Below are positions 47,790 to 58,623 of a DNA stretch of 64,000 bases, piece after piece. The DNA comes from Euptelea pleiosperma (lineage: Eukaryota > Streptophyta > Magnoliopsida > Ranunculales > Eupteleaceae). The DNA lies in NCBI GenBank assembly GCA_035048495.1, contig CM068547.1, forward strand, positions 27,597,913 through 27,661,912. The letters run 5' to 3'. Within the stretch, counting starts at the first letter, position 1; each line of letters begins with the position of its first letter. The translations under genes and the position numbers were made by a program. Under the pieces are notes generated by a model, which was not told where the DNA came from, searched no databases, and saw only the letters and a list, made by a program, of their open reading frames with translations.

Positions 47790-48154
47790 TGTGGAAAATC
47801 AACCTTCCACAAACTGGCAAAATAGATATAATAGAAAGATCAATCACAAAGACACAACAAATTTACATCGTTAGGTAGTGGGCTTATGTGTACGAGTGAG
47901 AAGAGCGCTTTCACTATCTTTGAAGAATTAGGGTTACAATAGTTCTTCTCTCTCTTTCTCTCTCTCAATGTACAAGTGAAACCCCAACGCTCTTTTAGAG
48001 AATATAACAATGAAATATCCAAGTACCTCAAATATAAGTTGTACTCCAACACAAACTTTATAAACTTTTACGGACAAAAAATACTATTGTACTCCAACAC
48101 AAGATGAACCTGCGTAAAATAATGGCTTAAAGAATAATAAATCCTTGCAAAACA
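47790..48154 (-). repeat. 5' LTR of the 44-48 kb copia element
   Basis: Starts TGTGGAAAATCAACCTTCC on the plus strand, so the minus-strand copy ends in CA, directly before the gag start. See the partner at 43,737. Confidence 0.75.
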
Positions 48155-48552
48155 ATAATCCCATCATTATACAAACACCGAATTCAATTCACTACACCTC
48201 TAATCTTCTTACTTGAACCTAAAGCCACTCTTAGACAATGCCTTGGGTTACTTGAAAAGGACACAAATAAAGGCTCAAGGGCAAAACCATTGCAAAAGGG
48301 AGAGTTACCTTAGAAATGGACTTATATATCTAATCTCAAAGACTTTTTATATGTTCCGTTGGTAGGAAAGCCAATACCGTAGCTCACGAGCATAGGAGGT
48401 TTTCGAATAATTAGTGAGCCAAACAAAATTTTCAAAAATATGAATTGAAAAATGTTCTATTGAAAGTTTCAAAAAAATTCACGAATTAATGAGCCTAGCT
48501 GAATAATTCACAAACTATTCTGAATTGTTCAATTTTGGGACATAAAAGTTCA
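48155..48552. other. Intergenic DNA left of inverted-repeat element
   Basis: About 400 bases of AT-rich sequence between the copia element and the inverted-repeat element. No ORF or repeat recognised. Confidence 0.35.
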
Positions 48553-48612
48553 TTTTGACATACCCCCCATGTTATTTTGTAAATTTGACATACCCCCCAC
48601 AGTTTGAAAAAG

Positions 48613-48617
48613 CTGAC
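48613..48617. other. Target-site duplication (left) of Athila element
   Basis: CTGAC directly before the left LTR, identical to 63,098-63,102 directly after the right LTR. This is the 5-bp duplication made at integration. Confidence 0.92.
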
Positions 48618-51156
48618 TGATATTCGCTCAAAAGTGCTTATTTTAAGCACTTATCCTGTTAGCGTTATCGCACTCTCCTACGTAAAACTGCTCTAATTAT
48701 CCACTTTTCTACGTAAGAGTCTATCTCATTGCGTAAAACACACTTTTCTGGACGAAATGGTATATTTGCATGCATTAAACACATTTTCGGAAGTCTAAAT
48801 ATTAAGCCGTTCTGATAAAGTCTCATTACGCGCTTCTTCTGTCGCAGGAAACCCCGATGGGACGATTTTCGAGACTTGTGGGCCCAAATCGATCATGAAA
48901 GCCCATTATCAAAGCTTAACAAGCCCACATGCTATAACTAGAAGATATGGGCCAAATATGAGCTGAATAAGAGGACCAAAAAGTCGGCCCAAAGAACGAA
49001 GAGAGTAGGAGAGCCAATGACCAAGAGACGGACCAAAGCGTTTAAAGCCACATGAGTCAGCAAAGAATGATGGTCAACTCTACTGGAGAAGCGTGAGGAT
49101 GGTCACAGTGAAGAACAGGGTTCCAGACCCTCCGCCAGTGCTTTTTTCCATTTTTTTTTGATACTTTTTCTCTCATCTCTCCTTATTCTCTCTCTCTCTT
49201 CATCTCTCGATCCTCGAATCTACTGACCTAACCCCAGAACTCCTGCCTATCAGCTCTATCTCATCTCCCTTAGCTTTCTGACCGTTGGATCTTCCATCGG
49301 ACCGTTGGATCTTCAATCGGACCGTTGGATCTCTCTAGATCCGTCGATCTACCAATCTGAGTCCCAATCAAGTCACCATCCATCCGATCGCCATCAGACT
49401 GTCTGTCACATCATTCTTTGAGATGATGGACATCATCAACCCATGAGGGCCAATAGCCGGGCCCATCTTCATCGACCCGCTGACCGACCAGTTAGTGGAC
49501 CCCGCGAATTTCAAAAATAATTTTAATTAAATGGGGGGTCCACTAATTGGGGAGATTCCCCATAGAAAAGTAGGTTTTTACTTAAAAAAAAAAAAAAAAA
49601 AATATTTTTTATTTTCAAAAAATACCCTATTTCCATTAATGGAAATAGGGAGCTTTATAAGAGGAGGGAGAAGGGTTCGTTCGAACCCTAATCCCCCTCC
49701 TTTCTCTTCCATTCTCTCCCCAAACTCTCCTGCTCCTTCTTCCCCTCGATTTTTGGCGATTTTCCCCTCTTCTTCTTCACCTTCTTCTTCATCTTCTTCG
49801 CTATTTTTCTCGCCGGAGTTGCAGAACTCCGGCCATCTGCAACTCCGTCATTACCACCCCCAATCTCTTTTCATCTCCTCTCCAGCCTCCCTCCACGACT
49901 TCACCTTCGTTGCTGCCATCTCCAGATGCCATCCTAGCACCTGCAACTCTTTGCAACCTGCACTTTCCGCCTCTACAACCACCTCACACCTCACCGTCTT
50001 CTTCCTTTAATGGTGTGAAGCATAAAAGAAAACCAGAAAAAAAAAAAGCCAAGAAAAAAAAAAAAAAAAGAAGATAAGAAGAAAAAGAAGGAGGGGGGGA
50101 TACCTACCTGTTGGATCGCCCTCTCCTTGCCGTCCTCCACCTTAGCTGCTGCAACTCCACCAGTCCGCCTCCTACCGCCAGCAGCTGTTGCGCCGCTCCA
50201 CCTCCATTAACAGCAGCTCAATGCCCCCAGCCATTAAGGAAAGAAGAAAAAGATAAGAAGAACAGAGGAGGAGGCGGTCTGCACCTCCTCCATTTCATGT
50301 GCTGGTGTGCACCGTCCAGCAGCTCCCTCATCCTCCTTGCTGCCACCGTTACATCCGCTAGCCGCCCTCCTCCAAAAACTTGCTGCAACGCCTCATCTCT
50401 TCTCTCTATCCCACGTCCACAAGAGCAACAGCCAGCAGTCAGCCCCCACGTTTTGGAACAAAAGAGAGTCTCTCTTCTTGCTGCCAAGACCGTCCATCAT
50501 CTCCACGCATACAGCACCTCCACAAGCCGTCTTCACCACCTTCAGTCATCCTCCACCATTGACACCATCCACCTCGCTGCCCTTGTGCGCTCAACGGTGT
50601 TGCAACTCCGTCAACATCCCACCAACTCCGGCCAGCACCTCCATACAAAGCCGCATTCCACTCTCTTCATCTTTCTCAAAGGTAAGAAGAGGATCTCTGC
50701 TCTAATGGGTGGCATTCACGCATCTTCTCTCTCTATCTTTTTCTCTTTCTAGAGTTTAACTCGTTTTGCTATTTTTAGATAGATTTTCATTCCAACAATT
50801 GTCAGTTATTATTTCTTTCAATCAATAAAGTTAGTCATTTTAAATTTAATAGTCTATTTTTGTGTTTTGGTTATTGCGGGATGCAACTTCTCTTTCTAGA
50901 ATCATCTAAATCATGTTTTAAAATCACACAAATCCACCACTCTCACCCTTCCACCAATATTTTCCACAATCTCTAACAAAAATTCGTCATTTTATGTTCT
51001 TATTTGCGCTAATCCGACTAATCCCGAGTGCGGATCGACATCCGACACGAATCCCTATATAAATCTGTCAATTTTGCAGGATAATCGGATACAAATTACA
51101 AATCTTGTTGATTCTAGGGTTTCCGTAACCAACGACGCGGAAAATACCTACTTTCA
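48618..51156 (+). repeat. 5' LTR of young Athila element
   Basis: 2,539 bp, starting TGATATTCGCTC and ending CCTACTTTCA. It differs from the 3' LTR at only five bases (near 48,961, 49,076, 49,418, 50,317 and 50,771) and by one A in the run near 50,054-50,069. It includes three tandem GACCGTTGGATCTTC-like words (about 49,281-49,335), CT-rich leader-like tracts, and a TTTATAAGAGG TATA-like site near 49,655 that may start transcription. Open frames inside (49,531-50,010; 50,111-50,752) are low-complexity Ser/Pro/His-rich and not credible proteins. Confidence 0.95.
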
Positions 51157-51157
51157 A

Positions 51158-51175
51158 ATGGCGCCGCTGCCGCTC
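51158..51175 (+). other. Primer-binding site
   Basis: TGGCGCCGCTGCCG starts two bases after the 5' LTR end. This resembles the tRNA-Asp-complementary site typical of Athila elements (TGGCGCCGTTGCC type) with one difference. Confidence 0.8.
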
Positions 51176-52869
51176 GGGTGTTCGGGAGTGCGAAAAAGGA
51201 CGTAAAGACGGAATTGGAAAGTTGCTGAAGCGAAAAGCTGCTCAATTTGGCCAGCCCGACCTTTTCGGGAAACTTTCTATTTTTTGTTTTTGTTGATTTT
51301 TAGCAGTTTTTAAATTACTATTTTTAATGCCTCGGAAGGCCGAGTGCAAAGTTGTAATAATTTAGGAATTTTACTGCTTTCCATATAACTGCTAGATCTT
51401 GTTCTAGGGTTTTTTAGAAACCCTAGATTAAGTGGAAAATACCAAAAAAATAATAAATTCAAAATTCAAAAAAAAATTAGGGTTTCATATTCTGCAGATT
51501 TTTAGAAATCACCAATCCAGGATTTGCGATTTTTGGAAAGATTCTAAAATCTTGAAACTCTGCTTAATTAGGGTTTCCCCTCTTAGAAGTTTCCTCTTTA
51601 GAAGAATTTCTATCTTTAGAAATCTTCCGAATTTGGAAAAGTCTGCAAAAGGAAACACCCCAAATCTAGCAGAATTTCAATTTTGGGAAATTTCCAAAAA
51701 TTATAAGGGATCTCGCAATCAAATCTTTCTTGGAAGATCTCCACAGTTCAGGAAACTTTCCAATCTAGGTATTTTCCAATCTGGGAATTCCTAAATTTTA
51801 ACTCATCTCGAATTTGGAAATTAATTCAAAAACTTGCCTAAATCCAGTGCTTGTTTAGTGAACCCTAAAAAGGCAAGGATCTTCCAAATAGAATCCCAAA
51901 TACCTAGACCGTGCGATCTAACTTTTCTGCAGGAACACGATCCAGTGTGGGTAGAGAGCGAAAGCTCAAAGAGGTGGAGTCGGGCCCAAGCCCATTAGGA
52001 TACCCCTCTCTAACCCACGGAGGAGACCCCGTGGCGTGGCCCACGGGAGGTAAGTCTCTATCCTCGCCTTGAGTGCGATACAGAGCATATTGGGTGCATC
52101 ATTGCCGCTTGTCTATTTGCTTTCGCATCCATATTCTTCGACTTGCGTGGCGTGGCCGTTAATCAATCAACTCTAAGAGAGCAGACCCAGCTCCAAATTG
52201 AAACTGGTGGGATTTCATCACCCACCTCATCATTCCAACTGATTTGATCCCAAGGCTCCATTTAATTAAAAAGAATCAAGAAGTAGAGCCAATTAGCCCG
52301 GTGTTCGAGGAAAAATCCACGCAAAGCGAACCCGCTTAACATCCAATCGAAATAAGACCACGAGCGCGGGTCCCTGTTGTCTAACACACCCATAAGTCCC
52401 TGCTACTCAAGTACACTGAGCTCGACGTGGCATCTTGGACTATTCGGCGGTTAGTTACGTGTGGACTAGGAACACGCACCAACCCTAGCTTAACCCGAGG
52501 GAACACTCTTCTTATACACTTGACCAATCCGGTTAGTCTGGGACGTACTTAAGTCAGCCATTGTGCCGCACGTCTGTCTAGGCTTCGGATTGCCTTGTTG
52601 TTAACTAGAGCTAGTACTAAAGGATTCGCTCTGAAGAGTGTAGCCTGGTGAGAACCTCTGAGTGCAAAACAGTTAGTCCGGCGGTTAAAAGATAAACCAG
52701 TGGTCCGCCCACTGTCATAATCTACTCTAGCCCCAAAACTAACAAAGATAATTCCTAAAATATATCCTGATTGCTTAGAATAGGATTATCTGTGCTTGGT
52801 GTGCATCATTTAGGATAGTGTTCCTCTCTGACAACTTTTTGCCAAGTATAGAGCTTGCCTCATTCGCGT
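51176..52869 (+). other. Untranslated leader of Athila element
   Basis: About 1.7 kb between the primer site and gag without a credible ORF. 51,400-51,840 is AT-rich with repeated words such as GAATTTGGAAA and TTTAGAAATC. 51,950-52,700 is of higher GC. It would be expected to hold packaging and translation-control signals, but I cannot point to one. Confidence 0.6.
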
Positions 52870-54153
52870 ATGCCCGTTTGGAATCGTCCGAACAAACGCT
52901 TGGTTCGATCTGAGAATCACGTCCCTACAGTGGATCCTCCACTGAATTCTTCCCCATCTCTTTCCCCACCCGCCTCCCCCAGTACTACTACCTTTGTAGT
53001 CATGGCAGTCGAACGACCTCTTATCGAGACGTTCGCTCCTATCTCTGCCAATCCACCCACTTGCATTGTTCTCCCACCTACTACGGCGGTACAATTTGAG
53101 ATCAGGCCGCAGACGATCCAAATGCTGCCTACCTTTCGTGGTCTCCCAAGAGAAGACCCATATTCCCATATTCGGGAATTCCAACATGTCATCCTACTTT
53201 TCAAGAATCAGAACCTCGATGATGACAATGTGCGTCTGCGAGTTTTCCCATTCTCGCTCAAAGACCGAGCCTCAGATTGGCTCTACTCCTTACCTGCTGA
53301 TTCAATCAGCAGTTGGAAAGAATTGGTGGGCAAATTCATGTCTAAATTCTACCCCATGACTCGGACCAACCAAATGAAGCAACTCATTCAGGACTTTAGA
53401 CAGAAGTCCGATGAGAAATTTTTTGAAGCATGGGATAGATTCCAAGACTACCTGACTAAGTGTCCCCACCATAGCATCGACAAGGGAAATCTTGTCCACG
53501 TCTTCTATAAGGGACTTACTGATGAGTCCCGGACCATGGTAGAGTCAATGTGCCAAGGAAAATTCCTGCACCAAACTCCGACCGATGCATACAAATTCTT
53601 GGGAGAGTTAGGAGAAAACTCTCAACATTGGACGACTGACTCAGAGTTCAGTCGAACCACTTCAGTCCAAAGGACAACCAAGGGACATGATGCTACAGCT
53701 GATACTGAGCTTCGATCTGTCATTCAAGAGTTGAGCAAGTCAGTCTCGGCACTGGCTGTGTCTGTACAAAAGCCTACTCAACAATCTACCCCAGTCATGC
53801 ATGTGGGACACGAGAGCCCTATGGAATCCTGCACCCTCTGTCTGCAACCCTCCCATACTACTGAGCATTGTCCTTTGAATGAAGGATGGTCTAATCCTCT
53901 TCAGGAAGAAGTTTGTGCTTTCAGCACATACAAACCTCCTACTCAGAACTCGTATAGTCAATCTTATCATCCGGACACGAGAAACCACCCTAACTTCTCT
54001 TGGAGGCCTCAGTCTACTCAACCTCAAGCTCAACCTCCGCGTCAACCTCAGGGCATGTATCCCCCTGGGTTCAATCAACCCAATAGGCAATTCAATCAGG
54101 GTCAGTACCAGCAGAATCAGTACCCATCTACTCAGAACCAGCAATTCCAATAG
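52870..54153 (+). CDS. Athila Gag polyprotein (ends at in-frame TAG)
   Basis: The structural protein that forms the particle and binds element RNA. I start at ATG 52,870; the frame is open back to 52,855 but without an ATG. It is 427 residues to the TAG. The retrotransposon gag core spans residues about 75-225 (RVFPFSLKDRASDWLYSLP, FMSKFYPMTRTNQMKQL). A CCHC zinc knuckle fits CX2CX4HX4C at about nt 53,830-53,870 (CTLCLQPSHTTEHC). The C-terminus is rich in Gln, Asn and Pro. The TAG at 54,151-54,153 is followed in the same frame, without any shift, by 1,414 sense codons containing pol. The stop is either a recent nonsense change or a readthrough site. Confidence 0.88.
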   Translation: MPVWNRPNKRLVRSENHVPTVDPPLNSSPSLSPPASPSTTTFVVMAVERPLIETFAPISANPPTCIVLPPTTAVQFEIRPQTIQMLPTFRGLPREDPYSHIREFQHVILLFKNQNLDDDNVRLRVFPFSLKDRASDWLYSLPADSISSWKELVGKFMSKFYPMTRTNQMKQLIQDFRQKSDEKFFEAWDRFQDYLTKCPHHSIDKGNLVHVFYKGLTDESRTMVESMCQGKFLHQTPTDAYKFLGELGENSQHWTTDSEFSRTTSVQRTTKGHDATADTELRSVIQELSKSVSALAVSVQKPTQQSTPVMHVGHESPMESCTLCLQPSHTTEHCPLNEGWSNPLQEEVCAFSTYKPPTQNSYSQSYHPDTRNHPNFSWRPQSTQPQAQPPRQPQGMYPPGFNQPNRQFNQGQYQQNQYPSTQNQQFQ

Positions 54154-57100
54154 GGTCAATACTCTGGACAATCAAGCACATTTCAGAATCAGCAAAGAGT
54201 CCCACAGACCTTTCAGAACCAACCGATTGTCCCAACTAATTCTCCAGCCTATAACTATAATGCCCCAATGAGCTCGAGTCGCGAATTGGTGCCTCAGCTC
54301 CCATTAGCTGCCCCCCAACAGTCGGTCCCCAAATCTGGTATCGAAGACCTTCTAGCTCAACTCATTACTCAGCAACAACAATCTATGCAACGCCTAGAGC
54401 AACAGCAACAGCAATCCATGCTTCGTCTAGAGCAACGTCTAGGTAACTTGGAAGCTGAGAAAGCTAAGGGGATCTTTCCTAGCCAACCCATTGCCAACCC
54501 TAAAGGAAATGCCAAAGGGGCAGTATATGAGATCGGATCCCAATCTCAAAGCCAGAATGAGAATTGTCAAGGGGAGGTGCAAGCTGTAACCACCCTACGA
54601 TTTGGAAAAACTGTGGACATGGGAGTCCAACCACCACCGGTGCCATCTCCGGCACCCATCACTCGCACAGAGGAAACTAGTCCTAATCCTACCTCTGCTT
54701 CATCCACCTCTCCACCAACATCAGATATCCCTGTGCAGAAATCTAAGGCTAAAGACAAACCCATTTGTCGAGTAAAGCCTCCCTTCCCGGACAGACTTGT
54801 CCAAGATAAGCGGGATCAGCAATTCTCTGAGATCTTAGATGTCTTTAAAGACGTCCAGATCAATATCCCATTCCTTTCTGCTATCAAGCAAATCCCTTCC
54901 TATGCCAAATTCCTCAAGGACTTGTGCACAGTTAAGCGGCGTACGCATGTACCCAAAGCTGCCTTCTTGGCCGAAAAAGCTACAGCGTTCATTCAACGCA
55001 ACAGTGTGATCAAACACAAGGATCCAGGTAGCCCAACTGTCCAATGTGAAATTGGTGACAACTTTAGCTGCACTGCCTTGCTAGATTTAGGGGCTAGCGT
55101 CAACCTCATACCATTCTCGGTATATCAGCAGTTAGGACTGAAAGATATGAAGCCTACCAATGTCACCCTGAAATTGGCTGATCAGTCCATCAAGATTCCA
55201 AGAGGAATCATTGAAGATGTCCTAGTAAAAGTCGCTGACTTTTATTATCCTGTGGACTTTATCATTCTAGACACCGAGCCGTGTCAGGATAACCGCATTC
55301 CGGTCATCTTAGGCCGTCCATTCCTTGCCACCGCGAACGCACACATCGGGTGCCGGGACGGAAACATGTCCATTGCTTTCGGTAACCTCAAAGCTGAGGT
55401 CAACATCTTTCGTCTAATGCAACAAGATGCCGATCGCGATGTGGCCGATGAAATGTGTGTCGTTGAGAGTCTAATCCCGGACTCCACCGAAGATATTCTT
55501 AAGCAGTGTCTAGAACACTTTGGAGCTGACTTTGCAACAGAGTCAGCTATTTCTGATCTCAATGATCTTTTGGAGACTGCTCCACTGATAGAGATCCCCG
55601 CTCCTCTCATCGAGTTCGAGCCTCTGATAACCATGGCCAGAGAACCCATCCTTCCTTTACCTACTGAAGTCAAACCTCTTCAATCCGTGTCTTCTGTGAC
55701 ACCTATTTCTACTCCATCTGCTCTAATATTGGAGCTTAAGCCTCTTCCCACAGATCTTTCCTATGCCTATCTTGGTCCTAAGGAAACCTACCCTGTCATT
55801 CTTGCTTCCGCTTTGTCTGCAAGTGAACGTAAGAAACTTCTTGAGCTACTCAACGAGCACAAATCTGCGATAGGTTGGACTATAGATGATATTCGTGGCA
55901 TAGACCCCTCGGTGTGCCAACATCACATCTACCTCAAGGATGAATCCAAAACCTCTCGAGAACACCAGAGGCGGTTGAACCCCATCTTGAAGGATGTAGT
56001 CCGGGATGAGGTCCTTAAACTGTTAGATGCGGGTATCATTTACCCCATCTCCGATAGCAAATGGGTGAGTCCGATTCATGTCGTCCCTAAAAAGGCAGGA
56101 TTCACAGTTGTGGAAAATGAGAACAAGGAAATGGTCACCCAGCGCCTGAAGAAAGGGTGGAGAGTCTGCATCGATTACCGACGACTCAACACCAACACGA
56201 GGAAGGACCATTTTCCTTTACCCTTCATAGACCAAATGTTGGAGAGATTAGCAGGTCACTCCTATTACTGCTTCCTCGATGGTTACTCAGGGTATAATCA
56301 AATACCAATCGCCCCTGAGGATCACGAGAAGACAACCTTCACTTGTCCCTTTGGCACTTTTGCCTACAAGCGCATGCCCTTTGGCCTCTGCAATGCACCC
56401 GTGACCTTTCAAAGGTGTATGATGAGCATATTCTCTGACATGGTGGAAAAATTCCTCGAAGTCTTTATGGACGACTTCTCAGTTTTTGGGTCATCCTTTG
56501 ATGACTGTCTGAACCATCTAGGGCTGGTACTTCAACGCTGTCAGGACAAGCGACTTGTCCTCAATTGGGAGAAATGCCACTTCATGGTGCAGAAGGGCAT
56601 TGTTCTGGGGCATGTCATTTCCCATCAGGGCATTGAGGTCGACAAAGCTAAAATTGATATCATCTCGACCTTGCCCATTCCTAAGTCCGTGCGTGACATC
56701 CGATCCTTTTTGGGACACGGAGGATTCTATAGGCGATTCATCAAAGACTTCTCTCAAATCGCTCGACCTCTGTCCCATCTTCTGGCTAAAGATAGTCCTT
56801 TCGACTTTAATGCTGATTGTGTCAAGGCATTTGAGCGTCTCAAATCTGAGCTCACTACTGCGCCCATTATCCGTCCCCCGGACTGGACTCTACCTTTCGA
56901 GGTAATGTGCGATGCTTCTGACTACGCATTAGGCGCCGTTCTAGGGCAGAGAGTTGACAAAAGGTCACACGTGATCTACTACGCGAGCAAAACTCTTAAC
57001 TCTGCCCAAATGAATTACTCCACCACTGAGAAAGAACTCCTGGCGGTAGTCTTCGCCCTTGATAAATTCCGTCAGTACCTCTTAGCCACTAAGGTGGTTG

Positions 57101-58623
57101 TGTACACTGATCATGCAGCCCTTCGTTATCTCATGTCGAAAAAGGAAACCAAGCCTCGATTAATTCGATGGATTCTCTTACTGCAGGAATTCGACCTCGA
57201 GATTAAGGATAAGAAAGGAACTGAGAATGTAGTGGCTGATCAATTGTCTAGACTGACTTTAGAGTCATCCTTCGACACCCAGCCCATCCCTGAAACCTTT
57301 CCAGACGAACAACTGTTCGCCATCTCTGTTAATCCTTGGTATGCTGACATTGTCAATTACCTTGTCACCGAAGAAATGCCGTCACACTGGTTAAAACAGG
57401 ACAAAAGCCAATTCCTAGCAAGAGTTAAGTACTACTCTTGGGATGACCCTTATTTGTATAAATACTGTCCTGACCAGATCATTCGTCTCTGTGTCCCTGA
57501 GTCGGACCAACTCAATATCTTATCCTCGTGTCATGACCAACCTTGTGGTGGTCATTTCAGCACTAAGAAGACTGCAGAAAAAGTGCTGCAATGCGGATTC
57601 TACTGGCCCACATTATTTAAAGATGCCCACATCTACAGCAAAACCTGTCCTAATTGCCAGCATCTAGGCCGCATCTCCCAGAGGAACATGATGCCCCTCA
57701 CTCCCATCCAGGTCGATGAAATATTTGACATTTGGGGCATCGACTTCATGGGCCCCTTTCCCATTTCCTATGGTTTTGAGTACATTCTCCTTGCGGTAGA
57801 CTATGTATCCAAATGGATAGAAGCCATTCCCACCAAGACCAATGACCACAAAGTGGTGGTCAAATTCCTAAAGGAGTTCATCTTCGCTCGATTCGGTGCC
57901 CCTAAGGCCATCATTAGTGATGGGGGCACCCATTTCTGCAATAGGATCTTCGAGAAATTAATGAAAAAGTATGGGGTAACCCACAAGGTTGCCCTAGCTT
58001 ATCATCTGCAAACTAGTGGTCAAGTGGAGGTTTCTAATCGTCAGATCAAGCAGATCTTGGAGAAGACAGTCAATACCACACGTAAAGACTGGTCTACTCG
58101 TCTCACCGATGCTTTATGGGCATACAGAACCGCCTACAAGACCCCACTCAATATGTCTCCCTATCGTCTCGTCTTTGGGAAACCTTGTCATCTACCGGTA
58201 GAGATTGAACATCGTGCCCTATGGGCCATTAAGAAACTCAACTTCGACCTAGACTCCGCAGGGGAGGAGCGGAAACTTCAAATGAATGAGTTAGAAGAAC
58301 TCAGAAATGATGCCTACAACTTGTCCAAGAATTACAAAGCCAAAATGAAGTGGATACATGACAAGAGCATCCTCAGGAAAGAGTTCCAGCCAGGATAGAA
58401 AGTCCTTTATAATTCTCGTCTCCATCTCTTCCCTGGAAAACTGAAATCTAGGTGGACCGGTCCTTATACGGTCACAGCAGTCACACCCTTCGGGGCAATC
58501 ACTATTGAGGATCCCAAGGATCACTCCTCATTCCAGGTCAATGGTCAGCGTCTTAAGCAATTCCATGAACTTGATGTGTCGTTCATTCAGACTTTTGAAA
58601 TTGATCTCATCGATCCTATTTAG
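54154..58623 (+). CDS. Athila Pol polyprotein, one internal amber codon
   Basis: In frame with gag and continuing directly after its TAG. The first ATG is at 54,268; from there 1,376 residues reach TAG 58,396-58,398, then 74 more in-frame codons reach TAG 58,621. Domains: protease with LLDLGAS (about 55,078); RT with [24 protein letters not shown] and the FMDD catalytic box (about 56,464); RNase H with [23 protein letters not shown] and [10 protein letters not shown]. The integrase has a zinc region (CPNCQHLG) and core acidic residues in [15 protein letters not shown] and GQVEVSNR. The part after the second TAG ([21 protein letters not shown]) is the conserved integrase C-terminal tail, so the stop truncates integrase by about 75 residues. 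All other catalytic residues that I can check are present. Confidence 0.88.

Larger units (their letters stand above)
43737..48154 (-). mobile_element. Decayed full-length Ty1/copia element
   Basis: A minus-strand element of about 4.4 kb with two related LTRs (47,790-48,154 as 5' LTR, 43,737-44,120 as 3' LTR). Reading 5' to 3': a gag start MATNGFGIKFKVEKFYGKN just inside the 5' LTR (about 47,765) and further gag blocks (KIVSTVQIYLVDKIIYNV, about 47,575). Next come a protease region FWILDSKCSYHC (about 47,000), an integrase piece MNKTLLKRAKSIRLHARLP and FWVDVVSIACFIIN (46,102-45,785), then very worn RT/RNase H. A purine-rich AAGGTGGAGATTGATG just before the 3' LTR is a typical copia polypurine tract. 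Many stops. No clear target duplication. Confidence 0.82.

Noticed and set aside
43737..48154. Target duplication for the second copia element
   Set aside because: I compared flanks at several possible LTR boundaries and found no convincing 5-bp match, so none is reported.
50218..50648. Minus-strand Gly/Arg-rich frames in the LTR
   Set aside because: Complement shadows of the CT-rich tract; no domain.
49531..50752. Open frames of 159 and 213 residues inside the Athila LTR, repeated at 61,471 and 62,052
   Set aside because: They are Ser/Pro/His-rich low-complexity frames in CT-rich DNA, duplicated only because they lie in both LTRs. No domain is seen.
52810..53204. Minus-strand frames opposite gag
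   Set aside because: Antisense shadows of the Athila gag coding strand.
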